From contig JAJRRU010000031.1 of the NCBI GenBank assembly GCA_024279135.1, forward strand, positions 42,648 to 106,647: a DNA stretch of 64,000 bases, given 5' to 3'. Each line of letters starts with the position of its first letter. The first letter of the stretch is position 1. Below are positions 27,669 through 36,800 of the stretch, piece after piece. This stretch comes from Alphaproteobacteria bacterium. Lineage in GTDB: Bacteria; Pseudomonadota; Alphaproteobacteria; Rhodospirillales; Casp-alpha2. Both the position numbers and the translations under genes were made by a program. The notes under the pieces were generated by a model, which was not told the origin of the DNA, did not search any database, and saw only the letters and a program-made list of their open reading frames with translations.

Positions 27669-29947
27669 GACGTGCTATCCAAAAAGGTAATTTCTGTTTC
27701 AACGGGCGGCGCACCATCGCTGGTCATCGCTGTTTCTATGGCATATATCAAGGCGACACGACCATGGAATCGTGCACCTAGCGCCTCGCCACGGGTCGGT
27801 ACAATAACGGGGTCAGGCATTGTGCCGCGCGTGTATGCGGCTGCGTTTTCACCCATCTTGAAGTAATGTTCTAGAGAGGTCAGAGGGGCATTTGAAAACA
27901 ACTCCAGATTGTTATGTGGCAAGCGGTCTTTATGATGGATCACGGCTGTGCCTTTGGACTGTATACCTATCCCTACGCCAGACCCGGAAAGTCCAGCAGC
28001 GCTCAAGCCCAGAAATGACGTGTCAGCCGTATGGCAAAAACGTATCACGCGCATGGTACAGCCACCGCGTTCAATACCGCTCTGAATACGACGCAGGACC
28101 TCACTCAATGAATGTCCTGCCAACGTTCTAAACAATTTGATGCCAAAACCTGGGCTGATACCAATAACAACTTCATTAGGATTTGTGCCGGGCTCGGATG
28201 GCCCCATGTTGCGATAGCTGATACGTCTTGTTTCCTGACGCTTGAATGTTTCCTCGGTGCGCAGAACCTCACCGCGATCAAGCACATCACGAATTGCGGA
28301 TATTTCTTTCCGGCGCTCCTCACTCAATCGATAGCCTGTTCCCGGACCAAGATAATCATTGGGATCATTGATCGCGCTAATCACTTTTTTATTGCGGACG
28401 ATTGCCGAGGTTTGCAGATAGTCTCCCGATACTCGCAATTTAACCAGAAACATCAAGTGCTCTGCTTCTTCGATAAAACCGCGCTTGTGTAATGCTCGAA
28501 TAACATCATCAACTGTAATGTTGCGAGTTTTGATTTTGTCGCTGATCTGCGAAACTTCGCGCGGTGTATAACTGACGGTTTCGTCTGATCCTGATGCTTC
28601 AACAACCGATTGTTTCATGGGTTCACCGGGCGAGGAAATCTCAAGTTCTTCAAAGACGGCGGATATAGCGTCAACGGCACGAATTCGCACGTCTAGTGCT
28701 TTTTGCTCGTCAATGGGTACCAGGCCGCCATCTGCTTCAAAATCCCTTTGCAGGACTAAAAATTCCTCCAGTTCCTCTCCATTGAATAATGACGGGTTGA
28801 AGGAATTATCATATTTTAAAATAGTCCCGAGCCCTGAACATATGAGATCTGAACCAGCCATCAAAAATGGTGCAATTTTAGCACCGACGCGAATTTCAGA
28901 TTCTGAATGCCGCGAGTCATTGCCTGAAGCACATTCCAGGTCAAGCCACACAGCGATCAGGTTTTCGGCCATTAATTCTCGCACACCGCCGGTCATAGTC
29001 GCGGCCAATGGAGCACCATCGATACCACCATTTTGTGTTCCTTGCGCTCCCATACCGCGCTCCATACACAGACAACGCGCTTCGAGATAGAGCAGAGATT
29101 TAGCCTCATGGAACCCCATCAGCAGTTCCGCCGCTGCCCCGGAGGTGCAGCGCATTTTAATGCCGCGTGATGCATAGGCCGCGGCCAACCAGGCCTTGGA
29201 CCACGGGGTGTCATCACCGTCGATGAAGGCATCTTCTGTGCCGTAAACAGAAACGGTTTCGGCGTAGGAGGTAAACCCAGCCATGCCGATCTCCAGCTCC
29301 TCAGCCTCTTCGCTTGAACACTGAAACAATGTCCCGGCCCGACCGACAGCAGATCCAACACAACACGCCAGGGCATTAGACCAGGAGTTTCTGGATACCC
29401 GCATGGTCGTTTCGATTTCATCGAACCCCAGCGCAACGGCAATTGCGGAGTCGGCGGCCAGTTGCAATGGGTCATCCTTGGCATTGGTAACATGGCCCTG
29501 ATTACCCGGTGTTTTTCGCGCCCGCATCTTGGAATAAGCAAAGGTTATCTCAAGCGCATTGAGGCGAGCGACCACGTCAGCCAGCTTCGCCGGCGTCATG
29601 CCACGTGATAACCACGTCAGTTCTTCGCGCGATACATTCATGTCAACCAACATGCGTGAAACCTCCACGGAAGGCATAGACATAACTTGTTCTGTAATTT
29701 CAGGGTCAAGATGGTAGCGGGCAATAAACAAGTCGATCATATCAAAGTCTTGTTCGGCGACACCGTCTATAGATGTAATACGACCATCGCTCACGCTGAC
29801 CTGTGGTTTGGGGTCTTTTGCACCGTTAAAGGCAGAAAAACCATGCTCCGGATCTTCAATGGCGAAACCGTCCAATCTGAGCGGACGATCATCCCAGTTC
29901 GAGAATCGTTTCCAGCGATTCGCCCTGACTGACGTCTTGTTGTCCAT
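27665..29947 (-). CDS. B12-dependent diol/glycerol dehydratase, fused large and medium subunits
   Basis: 760 residues. Residues about 1-550 match the large subunit (SVYGTEDAFIDGDDTPWSKA, SYASRG-type and DLECASGND blocks, LGPGTGYRL near the end). Residues about 595-760 match the medium subunit (EVVIGISPGFG, SGSGVGIGIQSKGT, NLELFSNAPL). In Pdu and Dha enzymes these are separate chains. The enzyme removes water from 1,2-diols or glycerol with adenosylcobalamin to give an aldehyde. No reactivase (PduGH/DhaFG) gene is in the window, although such enzymes self-inactivate. It follows an ABC importer gene by about 67 bases. Confidence 0.9.
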   Translation of the reverse strand: MDNKTSVRANRWKRFSNWDDRPLRLDGFAIEDPEHGFSAFNGAKDPKPQVSVSDGRITSIDGVAEQDFDMIDLFIARYHLDPEITEQVMSMPSVEVSRMLVDMNVSREELTWLSRGMTPAKLADVVARLNALEITFAYSKMRARKTPGNQGHVTNAKDDPLQLAADSAIAVALGFDEIETTMRVSRNSWSNALACCVGSAVGRAGTLFQCSSEEAEELEIGMAGFTSYAETVSVYGTEDAFIDGDDTPWSKAWLAAAYASRGIKMRCTSGAAAELLMGFHEAKSLLYLEARCLCMERGMGAQGTQNGGIDGAPLAATMTGGVRELMAENLIAVWLDLECASGNDSRHSESEIRVGAKIAPFLMAGSDLICSGLGTILKYDNSFNPSLFNGEELEEFLVLQRDFEADGGLVPIDEQKALDVRIRAVDAISAVFEELEISSPGEPMKQSVVEASGSDETVSYTPREVSQISDKIKTRNITVDDVIRALHKRGFIEEAEHLMFLVKLRVSGDYLQTSAIVRNKKVISAINDPNDYLGPGTGYRLSEERRKEISAIRDVLDRGEVLRTEETFKRQETRRISYRNMGPSEPGTNPNEVVIGISPGFGIKLFRTLAGHSLSEVLRRIQSGIERGGCTMRVIRFCHTADTSFLGLSAAGLSGSGVGIGIQSKGTAVIHHKDRLPHNNLELFSNAPLTSLEHYFKMGENAAAYTRGTMPDPVIVPTRGEALGARFHGRVALIYAIETAMTSDGAPPVETEITFLDSTS

Positions 29948-30014
29948 TTTCCCTCAATATTGAATTGCTACCTTAGTTTAATGTGCCGTCTGAATACGGA
30001 AGATGAACTAGGAG

Positions 30015-31121
30015 TCACCTTGCAACGATCGCTTTTTCTGTTTCCGGATCAAACAGGTGCATCCTTTCTATATCAGCATAGAGCTTCAGGGCAGACCCAA
30101 TCGGTGCACGGAATGAGCGGTCAAGCCGAGCCGATATTTCTTTGCCACCTGGCAACTTAACGACCATGATGGTTTCGGGACCGAGAGCCTCTACGGCGAC
30201 TACCTGTGTTTCCATACACGTATAGCGCCCATCGTTCGAATCTGTATAAATATCCTCAGGGCGTATTCCTAAAATAACGTCCTTTCTGGAATGAACATTA
30301 CCATAAGCATTTGCGAAGTGCGCAGGTATAGTCAGTGTTATACCGCTGACTTCAATTTTAAGTGAATCGCCCTCCTGTTCAAATGAGCCTTCAATCAAGT
30401 TCATAGGTGGGCTAGCAAGGAAGCCAGCCACGAAAATATTGGCCGGGTTTCGATAAACTTCCAAAGGCTTTCCGACTTGTTCAATAATGCCTTTGCGCAT
30501 AATACAAATACGATCACCCATGGTCATTGCTTCCACCTGGTCATGAGTGACATGAATGATCGTGGTGCCAAGATCATTGTGCAGCTTAACCAGTTCCGTG
30601 CGCATGGTTGCCCGTAATTTGGCATCCAGATTTGACAGGGGCTCATCAAACAAGAACGCGACTGGCTCACGAACCATCGCGCGGCCCAAGGCCACACGTT
30701 GTTGTTGCCCGCCGGAAAGTTCACGTGGCCGCCGTGTCAACAGCTCGCTAATTCCAAGTGTGTTGGCAGTTTTTAAAATTCTGCTCTCGATCTGATCCTT
30801 GGGAACCTTTCGCAGCTTCAGGCCAAATGCAAGATTTGCGGCAACGTTCATATGCGGGTATAGCGCATAATTTTGAAACACAATAGCAAGATCCCTTTCC
30901 GCCGGATCGATATCATTGATGAGTTTGCCATCAATGAAAATATCACCCGCCGTTATACTCTCCAGCCCTGCGATCATTCTCAGGGTTGTGGATTTACCAC
31001 AACCCGATGGCCCAAGTAGCACCATGAACTCACCATCCTTGATATCAAGATTGATATTGTTCACGGCCGCATCATCGGACCCATATATTTTGGAAACATT
31101 TCGAAGTGTAATCTCACTCAC
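30015..31121 (-). CDS. ABC sugar transporter ATPase, UgpC/MalK type
   Basis: 368 residues: Walker A GPSGCGKST (about 37-45), signature LSGGQQQRVALGRA (about 135-148), Walker B FLFDEPLSNLDAK, and a C-terminal OB-like regulatory domain (from about 240) as in MalK, UgpC and polyol transporters. It energises uptake by the two permeases and binding protein upstream in the same unit. Confidence 0.93.
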   Translation of the reverse strand: MSEITLRNVSKIYGSDDAAVNNINLDIKDGEFMVLLGPSGCGKSTTLRMIAGLESITAGDIFIDGKLINDIDPAERDLAIVFQNYALYPHMNVAANLAFGLKLRKVPKDQIESRILKTANTLGISELLTRRPRELSGGQQQRVALGRAMVREPVAFLFDEPLSNLDAKLRATMRTELVKLHNDLGTTIIHVTHDQVEAMTMGDRICIMRKGIIEQVGKPLEVYRNPANIFVAGFLASPPMNLIEGSFEQEGDSLKIEVSGITLTIPAHFANAYGNVHSRKDVILGIRPEDIYTDSNDGRYTCMETQVVAVEALGPETIMVVKLPGGKEISARLDRSFRAPIGSALKLYADIERMHLFDPETEKAIVAR

Positions 31122-31134
31122 GATTAATACCTTT

Positions 31135-32031
31135 CTAACGTAGAGATGTCATATAACGATACAGATAAATAGTCAGAGCGAGCACTATTAAGAGCAATGC
31201 TATCGACATTGCTGAAGCACGTCCGATATCTAACCCGAAAAAGGCTGCTCGGTAGATAAAGTAAGAGATTATATCGGTTGCTGTGCCGGGGCCGCCTTTG
31301 GTCATGATGAAAACAATATCAAAGGTCTTGATAGCAAAGACAAAGCGCAACAAGAGAGCCACAATGATGACCGGTCTCATCAAAGGCAGTGTAATATGGA
31401 TAAAGCATGAAAATGATGATGCCCCATCAACGCGTGCAGCCTCGTAGGGTTCGCGTGGTAACGAGGCAAGTCCGGCTAGGAGCAATATGGCCATAAATGA
31501 AAACTGATGCCATATATCAACCATGACCACTGTCCAGAAAGCAGCATTTGCATTACCTAACCAATTGACCGGATCAATATTCATTAAACTGATCGCATAA
31601 TTTGCAATGCCGAGTTCCGTATGCAGGATCATCCTCCACAACAGACCAACAACTACCGGATTTATCAATAACGGTGCCAGCAAGATCAAGTAATAGAAAT
31701 TTTTAAAACGGGTAACAGAGTTCAGGGCCAGGGCGACCGAAAACCCGATGGCAAACTCGATCATTACAGATGCCAGGACAAACTTTAATGTTACCCAGAG
31801 AGAGGTAAGTATATATTCTTCATCCAGGACTTCTTGGTAATTATCCAACCCCACAAACGTGTCGTGATTTGGATTAATTAAGGTGTAATCAAAGAAACTT
31901 GTAATCAGTGCAAAAAGTAACGGGAAAATGATAACAAGAAAAAGCACGGCAAGACCGGGCGCCGTGAGCATAAGCCCAAAACGCCGGTCCCCCCGCTCTA
32001 ATCCCGATGCGGCTCTAGTATTCATGTTCAA
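31135..32031 (-). CDS. ABC sugar transporter permease, MalF/UgpA type
   Basis: 298 residues with six predicted helices and the ATPase-docking EAA loop (EAARVDGASSFSCFIHITLP, about 215-234). Partner of the second permease at 33408-34223. It sits 13 bases from the ATPase gene. Confidence 0.92.
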   Translation of the reverse strand: MNMNTRAASGLERGDRRFGLMLTAPGLAVLFLVIIFPLLFALITSFFDYTLINPNHDTFVGLDNYQEVLDEEYILTSLWVTLKFVLASVMIEFAIGFSVALALNSVTRFKNFYYLILLAPLLINPVVVGLLWRMILHTELGIANYAISLMNIDPVNWLGNANAAFWTVVMVDIWHQFSFMAILLLAGLASLPREPYEAARVDGASSFSCFIHITLPLMRPVIIVALLLRFVFAIKTFDIVFIMTKGGPGTATDIISYFIYRAAFFGLDIGRASAMSIALLLIVLALTIYLYRYMTSLR

Positions 32032-32067
32032 ACCTCATCGACTTGTTCATATTCAGATATCTTGTTC

Positions 32068-33348
32068 TTATTCAGATATCTTGCCGTCTTTAATCAGAAG
32101 CTTCCTGTATGCTGCATTAGCTGCATCCAGTGCCGCCTTTGGCTCCTTTTCGCCAGTTGCCGCAAGGTTGAATTCCAGGCCCATTTTCTCCACAAGTTCC
32201 GTGGTGTACGTGAACACTGGAAAATCTTGGCTGCCAGCCAGGATTTCACCCAAAATTGGGTAGTAGGGCCGTTTGGCTATAACATCCGGGTCGGTGAAGA
32301 TTCTTGTCTGAGTGGGAGCCCCGCCCAGCAAAGCGCGTTTCTTCGCAATCTCATAAGATTCAACCCATTGATAGAACTTCCATACGGCTTCCTTATTTTG
32401 ACTTGAATTCGGAATAGCCCAGCCCCAACCACCGTTCAGACCGCCGCCTGGGTTGGATGTAATACCAACCTTACCGACAACCTTGGAAGATTCAGGGTCA
32501 TCAAATCCGGCAAACATAATGTTGAAAGTTTGCAAGCTATAGGCTTTGCCCTGTGCCATGACATTGGCCGCTTCATCAAAACAGAAACTTTCCGAACCTG
32601 GAGGGCTGAATTTTACAACGGCTTCGCGATAGGCTTCCATGGCCTTTATGCCGGCATCACTATTTATCGTCGGATTCCAGTCTTTGTCCTGGAAACGACC
32701 GCCCATACCGTACAGGAAGTTTGCCCACTGCATGGAAACGCAATCACCACGTTGGCCCTGAATCACGGTACCGTATAAATCCTTTTTACCGTCATTGTCG
32801 GTATCACGGGTGAAAAACTCGACCTGTTTCCAATATTCATCCCAGTCGGTCGGGACTTTAAGATCAATGCCGTACTTCGCTTTGAAAGCGGCCTGTTCTT
32901 TCGGATCTTCAAGCAGGTCTTTCCTGTAGATAACTGCCATTGAGTAATTATAGAAAGGCAACATGTACTGTACGCCATCTACTTTGCCGACAAGGTCCGT
33001 CAATTTCGGCACATAAACCGAGGTGTTGAACTTATCGCGCTGGACCAGGTCATCAAGTGGCATTAACCAGCCAGCCTTGATAAATTCGCCTACCCAGTAG
33101 AAATCAACGACGATCCCGTCGTAACTGCCTTTCGCGGAAAGAAGTTGAGGTATTAGCTTGGCATGCATATCGTTATAGCTAATGACTTCCATCTCAACCT
33201 TGATGCCAGTCTGTTTCTCAAATTCCGGGAGTAATTCTTGGATATACTTCGTGTCAGGAACCGTTTCCATAAGCAAACGGATCGTCTCAGCCTTAACCGG
33301 GCTTGATAGAAATATGATAGAAATAATTACCGCTAATAAACGTTTCAC
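32068..33348 (-). CDS. ABC sugar-binding protein
   Basis: 426 residues with a signal peptide ending PVKA-E (about residue 20) and the family 1 extracellular solute-binding fold (FEKQTGIKVEME, later WNPTINSDAGIKAMEAY). Carries the substrate, presumably a sugar or polyol, to the permeases. Similar to binding proteins of the sorbitol/mannitol and glycerol phosphate transporters; the actual ligand cannot be read from sequence. Confidence 0.9.
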   Translation of the reverse strand: MKRLLAVIISIIFLSSPVKAETIRLLMETVPDTKYIQELLPEFEKQTGIKVEMEVISYNDMHAKLIPQLLSAKGSYDGIVVDFYWVGEFIKAGWLMPLDDLVQRDKFNTSVYVPKLTDLVGKVDGVQYMLPFYNYSMAVIYRKDLLEDPKEQAAFKAKYGIDLKVPTDWDEYWKQVEFFTRDTDNDGKKDLYGTVIQGQRGDCVSMQWANFLYGMGGRFQDKDWNPTINSDAGIKAMEAYREAVVKFSPPGSESFCFDEAANVMAQGKAYSLQTFNIMFAGFDDPESSKVVGKVGITSNPGGGLNGGWGWAIPNSSQNKEAVWKFYQWVESYEIAKKRALLGGAPTQTRIFTDPDVIAKRPYYPILGEILAGSQDFPVFTYTTELVEKMGLEFNLAATGEKEPKAALDAANAAYRKLLIKDGKISE

Positions 33349-33407
33349 AATCAGTCCTCCATGTTAAGGGCACTTTCAAGTACCCGATTTATTTCTCTGG
33401 CTTACAG

Positions 33408-34223
33408 TTACTTTATGGCCCCCAAAGACAGACCTTTTATCAGATGCTTTTTCATTAAGGGTAGTAAAATAAATACGGGTAGAATTGCACAGATGGCCGC
33501 CGCCGATAGCAGTGCTATATCGACCCCTCGATGTGATTGGTATGACGATAGGCCGACCGGCAAGGTATTTGTCTGCGGGCCGCTCAGGATCAACGCAAAT
33601 AGAAACTCATTCCAACTGAGAATGAACGACAACAAGCCAGCCGCCAGAAGTCCGGGTGCCATAATAGGCATGGTTATACGCAGGAATGCCTGAAGTCGTG
33701 TTGCCCCATCAATCCGCGCGGCCTGCTCGATAATGACGATGTCGCCCTCGAAAAAAGCGACTAATAGCCAGGCAAGAAACGGTAGGCTTATTGTAATGTG
33801 AGCGATGATCATGCCGGTTTGCGTATTGAGCAGTGAAGCTTTTAAAAACAGGCTGAAAAGAGGTAGCACAAGGATAACCGGTGGCAACATTTGGCTCGAC
33901 AGGACGGCGAGCCGCAATGGCAACCCGCCCGTGTTGTAACGCGCAAATGAATACGCCATGGCAGCAGCAAGAGGCAAAGCTATTAATGTCGTGCCAATTG
34001 CAATAGAAAGGCTGTTCACAAAATACCCCATGAACGAATTGTCGGCGAATATCTCGATAAAATTATTAAAGTTAGGATTGCCCCACACCGGTGGAATTTG
34101 ATAGGCATTCATCTTGTTGGTCAACGCGACGCGAAGCATCCACAGTATTGGAAACAAAATTGCGCTGCTGAATACCAGCAAGACAACATGCGGCAACAAT
34201 CTTTTCAATAGGCCTTTATGCAT
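33408..34223 (-). CDS. ABC sugar transporter permease, MalG/UgpE type
   Basis: 271 residues, six helices, EAA loop QAARIDGATRLQAFLRITMP (about 165-184). Second permease of the importer. It lies 38 bases after the SDR gene. Confidence 0.92.
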   Translation of the reverse strand: MHKGLLKRLLPHVVLLVFSSAILFPILWMLRVALTNKMNAYQIPPVWGNPNFNNFIEIFADNSFMGYFVNSLSIAIGTTLIALPLAAAMAYSFARYNTGGLPLRLAVLSSQMLPPVILVLPLFSLFLKASLLNTQTGMIIAHITISLPFLAWLLVAFFEGDIVIIEQAARIDGATRLQAFLRITMPIMAPGLLAAGLLSFILSWNEFLFALILSGPQTNTLPVGLSSYQSHRGVDIALLSAAAICAILPVFILLPLMKKHLIKGLSLGAIK

Positions 34224-34261
34224 AATATCACCCGTCTATATTGGCATGCAGCATTACTGCC

Positions 34262-35023
34262 TCACCCCATATATACGCCCCCAGTCACATTGATCGCTTG
34301 ACCCGTCATAAACCGTGCGCCATGCGAAGCCAAAAACACCACCACATCCGCAACGTCGTCTGGCCTTTCGAGGCGCCCAAGCGGGGTTTGATCAACATAT
34401 GATTTCAGAACCTCATCAGGAGTCATTCCCGTCAGTTCGGCTTCCCATTCAACCTCGCGGTCCTGCATGGGGGTCTTGACGAACCCAGGGCAAACCGCAT
34501 TGACACGAATCCCGTCTTTTGCATGTTCACGCGCCAGCGCCTGCGTCCAACCCACGACGGCAAATTTACTCGCCGAATAATGAGCCAGTAACGGTGCGCC
34601 CATCTTTGCTGCCAGAGATGCCGTATTGACGATTACGCCCTGAATTTTCATATGAAGAAAATGGCGGACTGCAACCTGATTGGTCAAAAACACTCCCTTG
34701 GCGTTGACATTAAAGTTGAAATCCCAGTCCTCTTCTGTCAGTTCAATCGCTGGTTTCATATTCGAAACACCAGCATTAGCGTGAACCACATCGACATGGC
34801 CGAACACCTCCGTGGCTTTAACGAAGGCTTGCTCTATGGAGGCGATATCGCGAACATCAGTTTCCATGGCAATAGCACGCGCACCAATTTGTTCTGCCAA
34901 CTCTTGAGCTTTTGCCAGATCAATATCGGTTAAAGCCACGTTGTAGCTCTCTTTGGCGAATGCTAAGGCTGTTGCCATTCCAATACCATTGGCGGCACCT
35001 GTTATTAAAATCGTTTTGTTCAT
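34262..35023 (-). CDS. Short-chain dehydrogenase/reductase
   Basis: 253 residues. NAD(P)-binding TGAANGIG (about 8-15), NAG motif (HANAG), and active-site Y-x-x-x-K in HYSASKFAVV. As first gene of the transporter unit it probably oxidises the imported polyol to a ketose, or handles the aldehyde from the dehydratase. Divergent from the DeoR regulator. Confidence 0.9.
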   Translation of the reverse strand: MNKTILITGAANGIGMATALAFAKESYNVALTDIDLAKAQELAEQIGARAIAMETDVRDIASIEQAFVKATEVFGHVDVVHANAGVSNMKPAIELTEEDWDFNFNVNAKGVFLTNQVAVRHFLHMKIQGVIVNTASLAAKMGAPLLAHYSASKFAVVGWTQALAREHAKDGIRVNAVCPGFVKTPMQDREVEWEAELTGMTPDEVLKSYVDQTPLGRLERPDDVADVVVFLASHGARFMTGQAINVTGGVYMG

Positions 35024-35070
35024 GCGCGCCCCATAAAAGTTCTATATTGTTTATACTATTACCAAATACG

Positions 35071-35102
35071 AACATTACACAACAGTTTTAAGAAATAATG
35101 TT
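35071..35102. promoter_or_regulatory. Inverted repeat, possible DeoR operator
   Basis: AACATTA (35071-35077) and TAATGTT (35096-35102) are separated by 18 bases in the 156-base divergent region between the SDR and DeoR genes. It is placed to control both units. Inference from position and symmetry only. Confidence 0.35.
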
Positions 35103-35179
35103 TAAATTTGTTTGATATTGATAGTTTTTGTGCTAGCTTTTAAACACGCAATACATTTAAACGCGTTGGTAAAATAGCT

Positions 35180-35989
35180 ATGTCTGCACCCAAAATCCCC
35201 GCTGCTAAAAGGCGTGAATATATTTTAAAAGCCATTCAACGGGATGGTTTCATCGCCGTAATTGATATGGCGAAGACCCTGCGTACCTCGGAGATGACCT
35301 TACGCCGGGATCTGAATTTTTTGGCCGAAAACGAACAACTGACACGCACACACGGCGGTGCCATTTCACCTGGGCATTTAAGTGGGCTGGATATCGACCT
35401 TGTAGAGCCTAGTGTCAGCAAGCGTTCAACCCGGCACCATGATGCCAAGATCATGATCGCCAGAACTGCAAGCCAAATGCTGTTACCAGGCCAAACCATT
35501 GCTCTTGATATTGGCACAACGACTTTCGAACTAGCCACATTGGTACGCGACATTCCCTTGAGAGTTTTTACTAACAGCTTAAAGATAGCCAAAAGGATCA
35601 ACCAATCCAAATGCAGTATCTATATGCCAGGCGGTCAAATCAACGGAACCGAGCCCTCATTAGTTGGCTCTAGAACGATCAAAGATCTCAACGATTTTTT
35701 CTTTGATATTGCTTTTATCGGAGTTTCAGGCTTATCCATAGATGGCTTCTATGACTACTCGTTTGAAGACACGGAAATTAAAAAAGCCCTGATCGCCCGC
35801 TCTAAAACGTCAGTCGTTCTTCTTGATAGCTCTAAATTTGACAGGATGTCCGTCGCCCTTGTTGCAAAGATGGAAGACATCGACGTGTTGATCACTGATA
35901 AACAACCGCCAGAAATACTCAATCAGGTTCTGGAAACCAGTAATGTTTGTGTGGTCGTCGCGCGAACCATAACCAGTAAGGAATTATAA
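35180..35989 (+). CDS. DeoR-family transcriptional regulator
   Basis: 269 residues: a DeoR winged helix at the N-terminus (RREYILKAIQRDG, MTLRRDLNFL, THGGA) and a sugar-phosphate-sensing DeoRC domain (LDIGTTTFELA, TNSLKIA, VGSRTIKDLN). Such regulators respond to phosphorylated sugars, fitting the kinase gene downstream. It starts a plus-strand unit and is divergent from the ABC/dehydratase unit. Confidence 0.92.
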   Translation: MSAPKIPAAKRREYILKAIQRDGFIAVIDMAKTLRTSEMTLRRDLNFLAENEQLTRTHGGAISPGHLSGLDIDLVEPSVSKRSTRHHDAKIMIARTASQMLLPGQTIALDIGTTTFELATLVRDIPLRVFTNSLKIAKRINQSKCSIYMPGGQINGTEPSLVGSRTIKDLNDFFFDIAFIGVSGLSIDGFYDYSFEDTEIKKALIARSKTSVVLLDSSKFDRMSVALVAKMEDIDVLITDKQPPEILNQVLETSNVCVVVARTITSKEL

Positions 35990-35990
35990 A

Positions 35991-36791
35991 ATGATTTTCG
36001 ATTTCCTTGGAAATAGAAAAAAGGCTGTCATCGCAATGGCTCATATCGGGGCTATGCCGGGTTCTCCAATGTACGATTCGCAAGGCGGTATGAACAAATT
36101 GATTGATGACGTTTGCAGTGACATTGAAAAGCTGCAAGCAGGCGGCGTCGACACGATCATGTTCGGCAACGAAAATGATCGCCCCTACCTTCTCAAAGCA
36201 ACGCCGGAAAGTATCGCAGCCATGACATCTATCGTCACGGCGGCAAAAGCGATCCTCAAGGTTCCCTTTGGCGTTAACTATCTTTGGGACCCAACGGCAT
36301 CGGTTGCTATCGGCGCGGTGACCGGTGCATCATTCGTGCGCGAGATATTTACCGGCGTGTTCGCATCGGACATGGGCGTTTGGGCGCCAGATTGCGCAAC
36401 GCCTTTCCGCCTCAGACGCAACCTGAACCGCCCAGATATGAAGTTATTGTTCAACATCAATGCCGAATTTGCTCATGCCCTGGACCAGCGACCGATCGAA
36501 CTGCGTGCCAAATCGGCTGTATTCTCGTCAATGGCGGATGCCATTCTTGTTTCTGGCCCTATTACCGGGCAGCCAGCTGATGCTTCTGATCTGCGGAAGG
36601 TTGCCGAAACCATCACCGACATACCGGTTTTAGCCAACACAGGCGTAAACTTGGATAATGTTCACGACGTCATGTCTGTGGCATCGGGTTGCATCATTGG
36701 CACCCATTTCAAAATCGATGGAGATACGTGGAATCAGGTTGATGGTGATCGAGTAAAACGCTTCATGGATGTTGTTAACGCATTACGGTAA
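35991..36791 (+). CDS. BtpA/SgcQ-family protein
   Basis: 266 residues of a TIM-barrel-like family: MAHIGAMPGSP at the start and a GADT/GNEND-like segment (FGNENDRPYL), with NTGVNLDNV near the end. BtpA was first linked to photosystem I assembly, but relatives such as SgcQ and others sit in carbohydrate operons and have no settled role there. It begins two bases after the regulator stop. Confidence 0.85.
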   Translation: MIFDFLGNRKKAVIAMAHIGAMPGSPMYDSQGGMNKLIDDVCSDIEKLQAGGVDTIMFGNENDRPYLLKATPESIAAMTSIVTAAKAILKVPFGVNYLWDPTASVAIGAVTGASFVREIFTGVFASDMGVWAPDCATPFRLRRNLNRPDMKLLFNINAEFAHALDQRPIELRAKSAVFSSMADAILVSGPITGQPADASDLRKVAETITDIPVLANTGVNLDNVHDVMSVASGCIIGTHFKIDGDTWNQVDGDRVKRFMDVVNALR

Positions 36792-36800
36792 GGATGTTCG

